Below are positions 27,144 through 35,869 of a DNA stretch of 64,000 nt, one piece after another. Both the position numbers and the translations under genes were made by a program. How positions within the stretch are numbered: the first letter of the stretch is position 1; every line of letters begins with the position of its first letter. Below the pieces are notes generated by a model. The model did not search any database. It was not told the DNA's origin and saw nothing but the letters and a program-made list of their open reading frames with translations. Source of the stretch: Actinoplanes regularis (lineage in GTDB: Bacteria; Actinomycetota; Actinomycetes; Mycobacteriales; Micromonosporaceae); the NCBI RefSeq assembly GCF_900188005.1, contig NZ_FZNR01000004.1, positions 186,001-250,000 of the forward strand, written 5' to 3'.

Positions 27144-28679
27144 ATGACCGACACGATCCTGCGGATGAGCGGCATCACCAAGACGTTCCCGGGCGTCAAG
27201 GCGCTGCAGGACGTCAACCTGGACGTGCGCAGGGGCGAGATCCACGCCATCTGCGGGGAGAACGGAGCTGGCAAGTCGACCCTGATGAAGGTGCTCTCCG
27301 GGGTCTACCCGCACGGCACCTATGAGGGCGACATCGAGTTCGAGGGCGAGTCCTGCCAGTTCTCCGGTATCCGCGACAGTGAGCACCGCGGCATCGTCAT
27401 CATCCACCAGGAGCTGGCGCTCGCCTCGAACCTCTCGATCGCGGAGAACATCTTCCTCGGCAACGAGCGCAGCAAGCGCGGCTGGATCAACTGGAACGAG
27501 ACCAACGCGGCGGCGGATACATTGCTGCGCCGCGTCGGCCTGAACGAGAGCGCGGTCACCCACGTGCTCGAGCTGGGCGTGGGCAAGCAGCAGCTGGTGG
27601 AGATCGCCAAGGCGCTCTCCAAGGACGTCAAGCTGCTGATTCTCGACGAGCCCACCGCGGCCCTCAACGACGAGGATTCAGCACACCTGCTGAACCTGCT
27701 CCGAGGCCTTCGTGACGAGGGCATCACCTGCGTCATCATCTCGCACAAGCTCAACGAGGTGATGGGAATCTCGGACCGGGTCACCATCCTGCGCGACGGC
27801 AAGACCATCTGGACCGACGAGATCGAGAACCTCTCCGAGGAGAAGATCATCTCCGGCATGGTCGGCCGTGACATGGAGCACCGGTACCCGGAGCACGAGT
27901 CGACGATCGGCGAAGAGGCACTGCGGATCGAGGACTGGACGGTCTACAGCCCGACCCAGCCCGACCGGGCGCTGGTCCGCAAGGCGAACATGACGCTGCG
28001 CCGGGGCGAGATCGTCGGGCTGGCCGGCCTGATGGGCGCCGGCCGCACCGAGCTGGCGATGAGCGTCTTCGGCCGCTCCTACGGCGTCAACATCTCCGGC
28101 CGCCTGATCAAGGACGGCATCCAGATCCAGGCCCGGACGGTACGCGAGGCGATCGACCACGGCATCGCGTACGCGACCGAGGACCGCAAGCGGTACGGCC
28201 TGAACCTGATCGAGGACATCAAGCGCAACATCTCGGCGGCCGCGTTGTCCAAGCTTGCCAAGGGCGGCTGGGTCGACGGCAACGAGGAGTTCAAGGTCGC
28301 CAACGAGTACCGCGCCAGCATGAACATCAAGGCGCCGGACGTCGGGGCGATCGTCGGCAAACTCTCCGGCGGCAACCAGCAGAAGGTCGTACTGTCGAAA
28401 TGGATCTTCACTGATCCGGACGTGCTGATCCTCGACGAGCCGACCCGAGGGATCGACGTCGGCGCGAAGTACGAGATCTATACGATCATCAACCGGCTCG
28501 CGGACGAGGGGAAGGCCGTCCTGGTCATCTCGTCCGAGCTGCCCGAGCTGCTCGGGATCTGTGACCGTATCTACACCCTCTCGGCCGGCCGGATCACCGG
28601 CGAGGTGCCCCGTGCCGAGGCCACGCAGGAGAGCCTGATGACTCTCATGACGAAGGAAGAACAGGAGGTGGCGCCGTGA
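27144..28679 (+). CDS. mmsA: Multiple-monosaccharide ABC transporter ATP-binding protein
   Basis: 511 residues with two ABC domains. Domain 1 has Walker [10 protein letters not shown] and Walker [13 protein letters not shown]. Domain 2 has the degenerate P-loop [13 protein letters not shown], an intact signature LSGGNQQK and Walker [15 protein letters not shown]. This asymmetric double ATPase is the hallmark of the XylG/MglA/MmsA group. RBS AGGAGG just before the ATG. It overlaps the permease start by 4 bp. It energises uptake of the sugar bound by the upstream lipoprotein. Confidence 0.95.
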   Translation: MTDTILRMSGITKTFPGVKALQDVNLDVRRGEIHAICGENGAGKSTLMKVLSGVYPHGTYEGDIEFEGESCQFSGIRDSEHRGIVIIHQELALASNLSIAENIFLGNERSKRGWINWNETNAAADTLLRRVGLNESAVTHVLELGVGKQQLVEIAKALSKDVKLLILDEPTAALNDEDSAHLLNLLRGLRDEGITCVIISHKLNEVMGISDRVTILRDGKTIWTDEIENLSEEKIISGMVGRDMEHRYPEHESTIGEEALRIEDWTVYSPTQPDRALVRKANMTLRRGEIVGLAGLMGAGRTELAMSVFGRSYGVNISGRLIKDGIQIQARTVREAIDHGIAYATEDRKRYGLNLIEDIKRNISAAALSKLAKGGWVDGNEEFKVANEYRASMNIKAPDVGAIVGKLSGGNQQKVVLSKWIFTDPDVLILDEPTRGIDVGAKYEIYTIINRLADEGKAVLVISSELPELLGICDRIYTLSAGRITGEVPRAEATQESLMTLMTKEEQEVAP

Positions 28680-29923
28680 CCGTCGCACCTACCAACGCTG
28701 ACATGTCGGTCAGCAAGGGTCCGGCCGGTGCCCAGGACAACGCGCCGCGGAGGGTCAGCTTCGACCTGAAGCAGAGCGGAATCTACATCGCGCTCGCGCT
28801 GCTGGTGTTCGGGTTCACCGTCGCGACCGGCGGTGACCTGCTCGCGCCGCAGAACCTCAGCAACATCATCGTCCAGTACTCGTACATCCTGGTGCTGGCG
28901 ATCGGCATGGTGCTGATCATCATCGCGGGGCACATCGACCTGTCGGTGGGGTCGGTGGTCGCGGCGACCGGTGCGATCGCGGCGGTCCTGATGGTGAACT
29001 GGGATCTGCCCTGGCCGATCGCGGTGATCGCGACGCTGGCCGTCGGTGCGGCGATCGGCGCCTGGCAGGGCTACTGGGTGGCGTACTTCGGCATCCCCGC
29101 CTTCATCGTCACCCTGGCCGGCATGCTGCTGTTCCGCGCGGTCACCTACATGATCCTCGGTAACAAGGGCATCGGCCCGTTCCCGGACGAGATCCGTACC
29201 CTCGCCAACGGCTTCATCCCCGGTTTCATGGGCAACATCGGGCTCGGCGCGCTCGGCGGCGCCGACCTGTTCAGCATCATCGTCGGCGTCGTCGTCGTGG
29301 TCGCCCTGGCCTTCGTGCAGTGGCGGGCCCGCGCCGGCCGGATCAGCTACAACCAGGTCGTCGACCCGATGTGGCTGTTCCTCCTCAAGGTCGCCGGCCC
29401 GGCGGTGCTGGTGATGTTCCTGGTCGTGCAGCTCGCCCGGTTCCGCAACCTGCCGTGGGTGCTCGTCCTGCTCGCCGTGCTGGTGGTCGGCTACACCTTC
29501 GTCACCAACCGGGCCGTGTTCGGCCGCCAGATCTACGCCGTCGGTGGCAACCTGCAGGCCGCGACGCTCTCCGGCGTCAAGGTCAAGTCGGTCGTGTTCT
29601 GGTTGTTCGTCAACATGGGCGTGCTGGCGGCGGTCGCCGGCATCATCTTCGCCGGCCGCCTGAACCTGGCCGGCCCGACCGCCGGTAACAGCTTCGAGCT
29701 GGACGCCATCGCGGCGGCCTTCATCGGCGGCGCCGCGGTCCAGGGCGGCGTCGGCAAGGTCGTCGGCGCGATCACCGGTGGCCTGATCATGGGTGTGATC
29801 AACAACGGTATGGGCCTGCTCGGCCGGGCGCCGGAAGAGGTCATGCTCTTCAAGGGCTTCGTGCTGCTGCTCGCGGTCGCCTTCGACGTGTGGAGCAAGC
29901 GCCGCACCGCTCGCGCCAAGTGA
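28676..29923 (+). CDS. mmsB: Multiple-monosaccharide ABC transporter permease
   Basis: 415 residues with about ten transmembrane helices, including [24 protein letters not shown] and the conserved [14 protein letters not shown] segment of BPD_transp_2 permeases. The cytoplasmic coupling region has [21 protein letters not shown]. The GTG start overlaps the ATPase stop, so expression is coupled. It is the last gene of the arabinose operon; a very strong terminator follows. Confidence 0.95.
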   Translation: MTVAPTNADMSVSKGPAGAQDNAPRRVSFDLKQSGIYIALALLVFGFTVATGGDLLAPQNLSNIIVQYSYILVLAIGMVLIIIAGHIDLSVGSVVAATGAIAAVLMVNWDLPWPIAVIATLAVGAAIGAWQGYWVAYFGIPAFIVTLAGMLLFRAVTYMILGNKGIGPFPDEIRTLANGFIPGFMGNIGLGALGGADLFSIIVGVVVVVALAFVQWRARAGRISYNQVVDPMWLFLLKVAGPAVLVMFLVVQLARFRNLPWVLVLLAVLVVGYTFVTNRAVFGRQIYAVGGNLQAATLSGVKVKSVVFWLFVNMGVLAAVAGIIFAGRLNLAGPTAGNSFELDAIAAAFIGGAAVQGGVGKVVGAITGGLIMGVINNGMGLLGRAPEEVMLFKGFVLLLAVAFDVWSKRRTARAK

Positions 29924-29944
29924 GCCGGTCCTCCCGGTAGCGAC

Positions 29945-29986
29945 AACGACGGCAGCCGTGCGGAGATCCGCACGGCTGCCGTCGTT
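29945..29986 (+). terminator. Terminator of the arabinose operon
   Basis: A perfect 20-bp inverted repeat (29945-29964 and 29967-29986) with a 2-nt centre, followed by CTTCC. It is the longest perfect hairpin in the window and starts 21 bp after the mmsB stop. Confidence 0.9.
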
Positions 29987-29993
29987 CTTCCGG

Positions 29994-30070
29994 CGGACGG
30001 CCGCGGCCGGCTCCGTTGTTTCAGCGGAGGGCCACGGCTGACTTTGTTGTTGCAACGGACGGCAGTGGTT
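29994..30070. repeat. Degenerate 31-bp tandem repeat
   Basis: Units start at 29994, 30025 and 30056 with CGGAcGGcC or CGGAgGGcC; the first two end in GTTGTTTCAG and GTTGTTGCAA. The third unit fades after about 15 bp. Role unknown; it lies between the operon terminator and the ROK kinase gene. Confidence 0.5.
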
Positions 30071-30166
30071 CACGCGGGTGCCGCGCGGGTGTAACCGTCA
30101 CCCGACCCGTCCGGAATCCGGGCGCACCCGTGACCGGACACGGGTGACGGACGTAGGCTTCCTCCC

Positions 30167-31216
30167 GTGGATCAGGCTGAAGCGGTACGCACCCCCTCGT
30201 CCTGGGTCGTCGTCGGTCTCGACAACGGTGGGACCTGTAACAACGCCACCGTCCTCGACGCGACGGGCCAGTTCCTGGTGAACAACCTGGTGGAGAACCC
30301 GAGCCGGGTCCTGGACGGCCCGGAGTCGGCCGTCGAGTCCCTCGCCGAGGCGTTCACCGGCATCCTGGAGCTGACCAGCACGCCGCGGTCCCTGGTCCGC
30401 GCGGTCGGCCTGGACACCCCCGGCCCGGCCAGCGCCCACGGCGTGATCTCCTCCAAGGGCGCGACCAACTTCAACCAGGTCTCCTGGCACGGCTTCGACA
30501 TCCGCGGCGCCCTCGAGGCCCGGCTCGGCCTGCCGGTGATCTACAACAACGACGCGAACGCCGCCGCCCTCTACGCCCATCACCGCCACTTCGGCGCCGC
30601 CGCCCTGGAGACGTCGTCGGTCGCCGCGATCGTCGGCACCGGCCTCGGCGGAGGAGTGGTCGAGAACGGCAAGGTCATTCGCGGCACCGCGGGGATGGCC
30701 GGCGAGCTGGGCCACGTGCAGATCCCGTTGCACGGGGTGCTGGAGGACGGCCAGCCGGTGCCGACCTGCAACTGCGGCTTCGCGGGCGACGTGGAGTCGA
30801 TCGCCTCCCTCACCGGCATCAAGAACAACCTGCTGCCGTACTGGCTGACCCGCTTCCCGGACCACCCGCTCGCCGCCGAGCCGATCGGCAAGGCCGCCAA
30901 GCTGCTGCGCGGGTACGGGGAGAAGGAGGACCCGATGGCCATCGCGGTCTTCACCCAGCAGGCCCGGGCCATCGGCAAGCTGTTCACCATCGCCGCCAAC
31001 TTCACCGACCCGAACGCCTACTTCCTGGGCGGCGGGGTGGTCGAGGCGGCTCCCCACTTCCGGCAGTGGTTCCTGAACACCGTGCGGGACAGCACCCAGC
31101 TCCGCGACGAGCAGGCCAAGTCGGCGGCGTTCGCCCTGGTCGCCGACCTCGACATGGCCGGCGCCCGGGGAGCAGCGGTCGCCGCACTCGACGCGGTCTC
31201 CGTCGCTTCCCGCTGA
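30167..31216 (+). CDS. ROK family sugar kinase/glucokinase-like protein
   Basis: 349 residues from a GTG. The ATP site is VVGLDNGGTCNNATVLD. The catalytic region has YNNDANAAALYAHH and the ROK signature GTGLGGGVVENGKV. The zinc-binding segment reads GHVQIP...CNCGFAGDVES: the first two Cys of CxCGxxGCxE are present but the third is Asp. There is no N-terminal HTH, so it is a kinase rather than a NagC-type repressor. Its position after the arabinose/monosaccharide importer suggests phosphorylation of an imported hexose in the cytoplasm. Its own promoter is likely, as a strong terminator precedes it. Confidence 0.88.
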   Translation: MDQAEAVRTPSSWVVVGLDNGGTCNNATVLDATGQFLVNNLVENPSRVLDGPESAVESLAEAFTGILELTSTPRSLVRAVGLDTPGPASAHGVISSKGATNFNQVSWHGFDIRGALEARLGLPVIYNNDANAAALYAHHRHFGAAALETSSVAAIVGTGLGGGVVENGKVIRGTAGMAGELGHVQIPLHGVLEDGQPVPTCNCGFAGDVESIASLTGIKNNLLPYWLTRFPDHPLAAEPIGKAAKLLRGYGEKEDPMAIAVFTQQARAIGKLFTIAANFTDPNAYFLGGGVVEAAPHFRQWFLNTVRDSTQLRDEQAKSAAFALVADLDMAGARGAAVAALDAVSVASR

Positions 31217-31226
31217 CCTGTCCTCA

Positions 31227-31241
31227 CCTGCGGATCGCAGG
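31227..31241. terminator. Short hairpin between convergent genes
   Basis: CCTGCG-GAT-CGCAGG, a 6-bp perfect stem between the ROK kinase stop and the STAS gene end. Weak and without a T-run. Confidence 0.35.
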
Positions 31242-31318
31242 CGGCGGTGGGCTGGCTCGCATCGGTGTAGCCGGCCGGTGGCTGCGGCGGCGCTGGACGG
31301 GTCGTACCGGAGGAGGGT

Positions 31319-31654
31319 TTATTCCTCTTTCAGGGCGGTCGCCACGTCCGGAAACATCGGCAGGTGGTCGCTGAGACCGAGGGTGTCGAAGAGGCGCCGG
31401 AGAAAGCCGGACGGCGCGGCGAGGCGGACCCATCCGCCGCGTTCCATGGCGCGGCCGTGGGCGGTCACCAGGACGCCGACGCCCATCGAGTCGCAGAAGT
31501 CCAGCCCGGCGACGTCGACCACGACACGCGGGGCGGGCCGCTCGACCAGGCGGCCGAGGTTGGCCTTGAGAGCGGGCGCCGTGTCGATGTCGAGGGAACC
31601 GCGCAGGACGAGGACGGCCGTGTTCGGTGGATGGTGCGCGACCGATACCTGCAT
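31319..31654 (-). CDS. STAS-domain anti-sigma-factor antagonist
   Basis: About 111 residues consisting of a single STAS domain: MQVSVAHHPPNTAVLVLRGSLDIDTAPAL, then VVVDVAGLDFCDSMGVGVLV. S56 in DSMG is the usual phosphorylation site used by partner-switching anti-sigma kinases. I used the ATG at 31654; a TTG at 31702 would add 16 polar residues. No anti-sigma kinase or sigma factor is adjacent, so its partner is encoded elsewhere. It follows zwf on the same strand by about 80 bp and may be cotranscribed. Confidence 0.85.
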   Translation of the reverse strand: MQVSVAHHPPNTAVLVLRGSLDIDTAPALKANLGRLVERPAPRVVVDVAGLDFCDSMGVGVLVTAHGRAMERGGWVRLAAPSGFLRRLFDTLGLSDHLPMFPDVATALKEE

Positions 31655-31733
31655 TTCGCTGTGATCTTTCGGGTCGGGGGCGGGCGTCAGGGTTGCTGAC
31701 AACCCTATGCGAGCACGCCCACCCCCGCATTTA

Positions 31734-33224
31734 TCAGATCGTGTTACGCCATCTGCGGCCGTTGCGCCCGATCAGCCGGTCGGCGTCGGACGGGCCCCAG
31801 GAGGCCGCCTCGTACGTCGGGATCGGCGAGTGGTCCTTCGCCCAGTGCTCGATGATCGGGTCGACGACCCGCCAGGACTGCTGCACCTCGTCACTGCGGA
31901 TGAACAGCGACGCGTCGCCGACCAGCGCGTCCAGCAGCAGGCGTTCGTAGGCCTCCGGGGACTCCTCGACGAAGGTCTGGTCGTACGAGAAGTCCATGCT
32001 GGCGGTCCGGACCCGGAACGAGTGACCCGGCACCTTGGCGCCGAAGCGCAGCGAGATGCCCTCGTTCGGCTGGATCCGCAGGACCAGCGCGTCCGCGTCC
32101 AGCTCGGTGAGCTGGCTGGTCGGGATCGGCAGGTGCGGCGGGCGCTGGAACTGCAGCGCGACCTCGGTCACCCGGGCCGGCAGGCGCTTGCCGGTGCGCA
32201 CGTAGAACGGGACGCCGGCCCAGCGCCAGTTGTCCACGTTCAGGCGCATGGCGGCGTACGTCTCGGTCCGCGACAGCGGGTCGACGCCGATCTCCTCGCG
32301 GTAACCGGCCATCAGCTCCTCCCGGGTACCGCCCCGGGTGTACTGCCCGCGGACGGCCGCGTCGGCGATGTCCCGGTCAGTGGGGAGCCGGATCGCCTGG
32401 AGCAGCTTCACCTTCTCGCTGCGCAGGCCCTCACCGCCGAACGACGCCGGCGGCTCCATCAGCGCGAGCGCGAGGACCTGGAGCACGTGGTTCTGCACGA
32501 TGTCGCGCATCGCGCCGGCCGACTCGTAGAAGCCGCCGCGGGTCCCGACGCCGAGCGTCTCGGCGACGGTGATCTGCACGTGGTCGACCCAGGAGCGGTC
32601 CCAGATCGGCTGGAAGATCGAGTTGGCGAAGCGCAGCGCCAGCACGTTCTGGACGGTGTCCTTGCCCAGGTAGTGGTCGATCCGGAAGACGTTCGACTCG
32701 TCGAACGCGGCGTGCACGACGCCGTCCAGTTCGCGAGCGGTGGTCACGTCCCGCCCGTACGGCTTCTCGATGACCAGGCGGGAGAAGGAGCCCTCGTTCG
32801 CCTGGTTCAGCCCGGCGGCGGCGAGGCCGCAGATCACCGGCTCGAACGCGTTCGCCGGGGTCGAGAGGTAGAACAGCCGGTTTCCGGACGTGCCCCGCTG
32901 CGCGTCGAGTTCGTCGAGCGTCTCGGCCAGACGCTTGTAGGTCTCCGGATCGTCGTAGCCGCCCGAAACGTAACGGATGCCGCCGGCGAGCTGTCGCTTC
33001 TCGCTCAGGCTGCGGCCGCCGAGGGCGCTCTCCGCGAACTGTTCGTCGGACATCGGTGTCCGGGCGACGCCTACCAGCGCGAACTGGTCGGGCAGCCGGT
33101 TGTGGCGGGCTAGGCTCTCTACCGCAGGCAGCAGTTTACGGCGGGTGAGGTCACCGGAGGCGCCGAAGATCACCAGAGTGGCCGGCGGCGCGCTGCGCTC
33201 CTGGATGAGCTGAGGTTGGTCCAT
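31734..33224 (-). CDS. zwf: Glucose-6-phosphate 1-dehydrogenase
   Basis: 496 residues, normal for Zwf, the first enzyme of the oxidative pentose phosphate pathway. The NADP-binding motif is FGASGDLTRRKLLPA. The substrate/catalytic motif is RIDHYLGKDTVQN, with the catalytic His in this family's second domain; EKPYGRD is also intact. The C-terminal region ends WRVVDPIIEHW. Tandem placement with transaldolase or OpcA is common in actinobacteria but not seen here, so this may be a second zwf copy. It is divergent from the DHH phosphoesterase gene. Confidence 0.96.
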   Translation of the reverse strand: MDQPQLIQERSAPPATLVIFGASGDLTRRKLLPAVESLARHNRLPDQFALVGVARTPMSDEQFAESALGGRSLSEKRQLAGGIRYVSGGYDDPETYKRLAETLDELDAQRGTSGNRLFYLSTPANAFEPVICGLAAAGLNQANEGSFSRLVIEKPYGRDVTTARELDGVVHAAFDESNVFRIDHYLGKDTVQNVLALRFANSIFQPIWDRSWVDHVQITVAETLGVGTRGGFYESAGAMRDIVQNHVLQVLALALMEPPASFGGEGLRSEKVKLLQAIRLPTDRDIADAAVRGQYTRGGTREELMAGYREEIGVDPLSRTETYAAMRLNVDNWRWAGVPFYVRTGKRLPARVTEVALQFQRPPHLPIPTSQLTELDADALVLRIQPNEGISLRFGAKVPGHSFRVRTASMDFSYDQTFVEESPEAYERLLLDALVGDASLFIRSDEVQQSWRVVDPIIEHWAKDHSPIPTYEAASWGPSDADRLIGRNGRRWRNTI

Positions 33225-33407
33225 CGTCTCCGTGTCCTCCGACCGGGTTTGTTGCGTCCGTTTGAACCTTACGCAGCAGCCCCCGTCCGCGGTTCATCGT
33301 GATGTGTGCCGCCCAGCACAATGCGGCAGCTTCCCTTGATTGCTGGGCAGACCTAACCGATAAAAGGGCAAAATGGGCACATAAGGTTGGCAATTGAGGG
33401 GGAACCC

Positions 33408-34346
33408 GTGAAGTACCGGCTCGTGACCCGCAGCGACTTCGACGGCTTGGTCTGCGCCGTGCTGCTGCGGAAACTCGACATGATCGACGAGATCACGTTC
33501 GTGCATCCCAGGGACGTGCAGACCGGCGCGGTCAACATCACCGAACAGGACATCCTCACCAACCTGCCGTACGATCCCCGGGCGCACCGGGTGTACGACC
33601 ACCACCACTCGGAGACGTTGCGCAACCCGGGCGAACACCCCAACCATGTGATCGACCCGGAGGCACCGTCCGCTGCCCGGGTGATCTACAACCACTTCGG
33701 GGGCAAAGAGCGCTTCCCGACCATCTCGGACGACCTGATGACCGCGGTCGACCAGGCCGACTCGGCGGACTACTCACTCACGGACATCCTCAGCCCGACC
33801 GGCTGGACGCTGCTCAACTTCCTGATGGACAGCCGGACCGGGCTCGGCCGGTTCCGTGACTTCCGGATCTCCAACTACCAGTTGATGATGATGCTCATCG
33901 ACGCCTGCATCGAGCACCCCGACGTGCAGGACATCCTCGCCCTGCCGGACGTCGCCGAGCGGGCCACCCTCTTCCACGACTGCTCGGCCCGGTTCGTCGA
34001 GCAGCTGCACCGGGTCAGCCGGATGGAGGGCGACGTCGTCATCATCGACCTGCGCGAGGAGGAGATCATCGAGGCCGGCAACCGGTTCATGGTGTACGCG
34101 CTCTTCCCCGAGGCCCGGGTCTCGATGCACGTCCTCTGGGGGCGGCAGAAGCTGAACACGGTCTTCGCCTGCGGCAAGTCGATCCTGGACCGCACGTCGC
34201 CGGTGGACATCGGCGAGGTGATGCTGCGTTACGGCGGCGGCGGGCACATCGCGGCCGGTACCTGCCAGGTCCCGCACGACGAGTCCGAGCGGATCGAGCG
34301 CGAGATCATCGACGCCCTCCGCACGGAGCGCGTCGTCCCGGCCTGA
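33408..34346 (+). CDS. DHH/DHHA1 family phosphoesterase
   Basis: 312 residues from a GTG with GAGGGGG upstream. The N-terminal DHH domain has RSDFDGLVCAVLL (motif I) and the signature VYDHHHSE (motif III). The C-terminal DHHA1 domain has RYGGGGHIAAGTCQVP. Metal-binding Asp and His residues are intact. The family includes NrnA/NrnB nanoRNases, c-di-AMP/pGpG phosphodiesterases and exopolyphosphatases; the substrate cannot be chosen from sequence alone. It is cytoplasmic, with an array of four 22-bp repeats right after the stop. Confidence 0.88.
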   Translation: MKYRLVTRSDFDGLVCAVLLRKLDMIDEITFVHPRDVQTGAVNITEQDILTNLPYDPRAHRVYDHHHSETLRNPGEHPNHVIDPEAPSAARVIYNHFGGKERFPTISDDLMTAVDQADSADYSLTDILSPTGWTLLNFLMDSRTGLGRFRDFRISNYQLMMMLIDACIEHPDVQDILALPDVAERATLFHDCSARFVEQLHRVSRMEGDVVIIDLREEEIIEAGNRFMVYALFPEARVSMHVLWGRQKLNTVFACGKSILDRTSPVDIGEVMLRYGGGGHIAAGTCQVPHDESERIEREIIDALRTERVVPA

Positions 34347-34432
34347 GCCTGGCGGAACAAACGCCTGAGCCCGGCGGAACAAGCGCCGGAGCCTGGCGGA
34401 ACAAGCGCCGGAGCCTGGCGGAACAAGACCCG
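34345..34432 (+). repeat. Four tandem 22-bp repeats
   Basis: Units at 34345, 34367, 34389 and 34411 follow the consensus GAGCCTGGCGGAACAAGCGC plus CG. The two middle units are nearly identical; the outer ones diverge at their ends. The array starts at the stop codon of the DHH gene and ends before a terminator. No ORF or known element explains it. Confidence 0.85.
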
Positions 34433-34440
34433 GGCAAACA

Positions 34441-34476
34441 CGGAGCGGGCGGAGAGTGTCCTCGCCGCCCGCTCCG
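34441..34476 (+). terminator. Terminator after the repeat array
   Basis: A 12-bp stem (34441-34452 with 34465-34476) and a 12-nt loop, downstream of the DHH gene. Confidence 0.65.
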
Positions 34477-34643
34477 TGCGCGGATCATGGGCCTTGCCCG
34501 CGGCCCCACCCGCCTGTCGTGGCCCGCGCCCCACGCGCGTACCCACGACCAGCCTCACGCCCACCCGCGTGAGGTTTCCCGCTGCAAGGACCCTGCCCTG
34601 CGGGGAGTTCTCCGGCGGTGCTCACGCAACCGCACTCGGTGTC

Positions 34644-35462
34644 TCAGTCGCGCAGGCTCCAGCGGCCGGCCGCTACGACCTCCCGCTCGTCGTCCGTCGC
34701 CGCCCTCTCCTCGGACCTGTCCTCGCCGGCCTCGTCCTCGGGGGAGGGCGAGTCGTCCGGCTCCTCGCTGGCGCGGTGCCGGTTGCGCAGAACGATCCAG
34801 CCGGCGCCGAGCAGCGCGAACCCGGCGACCACCCAGCCGGCGATCGCGAGCACCGAGTAGCCCCGGGCGTTCTGCTCCGCGTCCGCCACCGCCTGCCGGA
34901 AGAGCTCGTCCTCGTCGGCGGTCGCGTCCCCACCGGTGGTGTCGTGGCCGTGGCCCGCCGTGCCGGTGGCGTCCGGGGTGAGCGTCAGGCTCGCGGTCAT
35001 CGCTGGCGCGGTCTTGCCGTCGGCGTACGTCCCGACCAGCGAGAACTGCATCGAGCTGAGGGTCGGCAGCGGGCCCAGCGCCACGCTCAGGTCCGCGGAG
35101 CCGCCGGGCGCGATCGACTTGCCGCCCACCGCGATCCAGGTGATCGACTTCGGCACCTGGGTGACCGGGGTGCCGTTGTGGATCGTCTTCAGCGGTGTGC
35201 TGAGATTCTGCCACTCGATCGTCGGCGCCCAGTCGTCCACGGAGAGCGGATAGACCTCGGCGATCGGGCTGTCCGCCGGGATCCGCAGGGTCACCCGGGT
35301 CAGCGCCGCCGCGCCGTCGTTGACCACGTGATAGGTCAGGTTCTGCCCACTGCCCTGCGGCACGGTGGCCGGGCTGACGGTCACACCGGCGAACGCCGGA
35401 CCGGCCATCCCGATCGCCCCGGCGGTCGCCACGAGGGTCAGCGCTGTTCCCAAATACCTCAC
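34644..35462 (-). CDS. YcnI-like DUF1775 membrane-anchored protein
   Basis: 272 residues: a signal peptide (cleavage AFA^G26), a DUF1775/YcnI-type beta domain (VTVSPATVPQGSGQNLTYHVVNDGAAALTRVTLRIP; SITWIAVGG; PGGSADLSVALGPLP), a short linker, one C-terminal transmembrane helix (about 203-224) and an acidic tail. YcnI proteins act in copper handling outside the membrane. The family usually begins its mature chain with a copper-liganding His (HVTV); here it is Gly (GVTV), so the canonical site is lost or altered. No copC/copD gene is adjacent. GTG start. Confidence 0.78.
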   Translation of the reverse strand: MRYLGTALTLVATAGAIGMAGPAFAGVTVSPATVPQGSGQNLTYHVVNDGAAALTRVTLRIPADSPIAEVYPLSVDDWAPTIEWQNLSTPLKTIHNGTPVTQVPKSITWIAVGGKSIAPGGSADLSVALGPLPTLSSMQFSLVGTYADGKTAPAMTASLTLTPDATGTAGHGHDTTGGDATADEDELFRQAVADAEQNARGYSVLAIAGWVVAGFALLGAGWIVLRNRHRASEEPDDSPSPEDEAGEDRSEERAATDDEREVVAAGRWSLRD

Positions 35463-35500
35463 GGGAGGTAGTTCGGATCACGCGCCCCGATGGTTCAATG

Positions 35501-35521
35501 CCCGGACAAAAGTTTTCCGGG
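35501..35521. promoter_or_regulatory. Palindromic site between divergent genes
   Basis: CCCGGA and TCCGGG arms surround an AT-rich centre (CAAAAGTTT). It sits 39 bp upstream of the YcnI-like start and 44 bp upstream of the S4 gene, so it could be an operator or part of either promoter. No known consensus fits. Confidence 0.4.
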
Positions 35522-35564
35522 TCTTTTCAGCTGTCTCACGTCCCCTGGCGCCGAGGGCGATCGG

Positions 35565-35795
35565 GTGGTGACGGATGATGTCCGGATGCGCGACGTGTCG
35601 ATCGACGGTCAGATGATCCGGCTGGGTCAGTTCCTCAAGCTGGCCGACCTCATCGACACCGGGGGCGAGGGCAAGATCCTGATCGCTTCCGGCGACGTTC
35701 TCGTGAACGGCGAGGTGGACACCCGCCGGGGCCGTCAGCTTCACCCGGGCGACGTGGTCGAGGTGCTCGGCCGGCGTGCCCGGGTCGCACCGTAG
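35565..35795 (+). CDS. Small S4-domain RNA-binding protein, YbcJ/YaaA-like
   Basis: 76 residues consisting of one S4 domain: IRLGQFLKLADLIDTGGEGKILIASGDVLVNGEVDTRRGRQLHPGDVVEV. Similar proteins bind ribosomal or tRNA-like RNA. The GTG at 35565 has GAGGG 7 bases upstream; an internal ATG at 35586 would still give the whole domain. Confidence 0.82.
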   Translation: MVTDDVRMRDVSIDGQMIRLGQFLKLADLIDTGGEGKILIASGDVLVNGEVDTRRGRQLHPGDVVEVLGRRARVAP

Positions 35796-35869
35796 CCACG
35801 ATCAACTCTTTCGGCGGGTTTCTTCGGCGGGCACGGAACCGAGGGGCGGGGCGTCTCGTCGTACCGGTC

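Noticed and set aside
28571..30073. 500-codon minus-strand frame opposite mmsB
   Set aside because: A shadow frame rich in Asp, His, Arg and Gln, with no motif.
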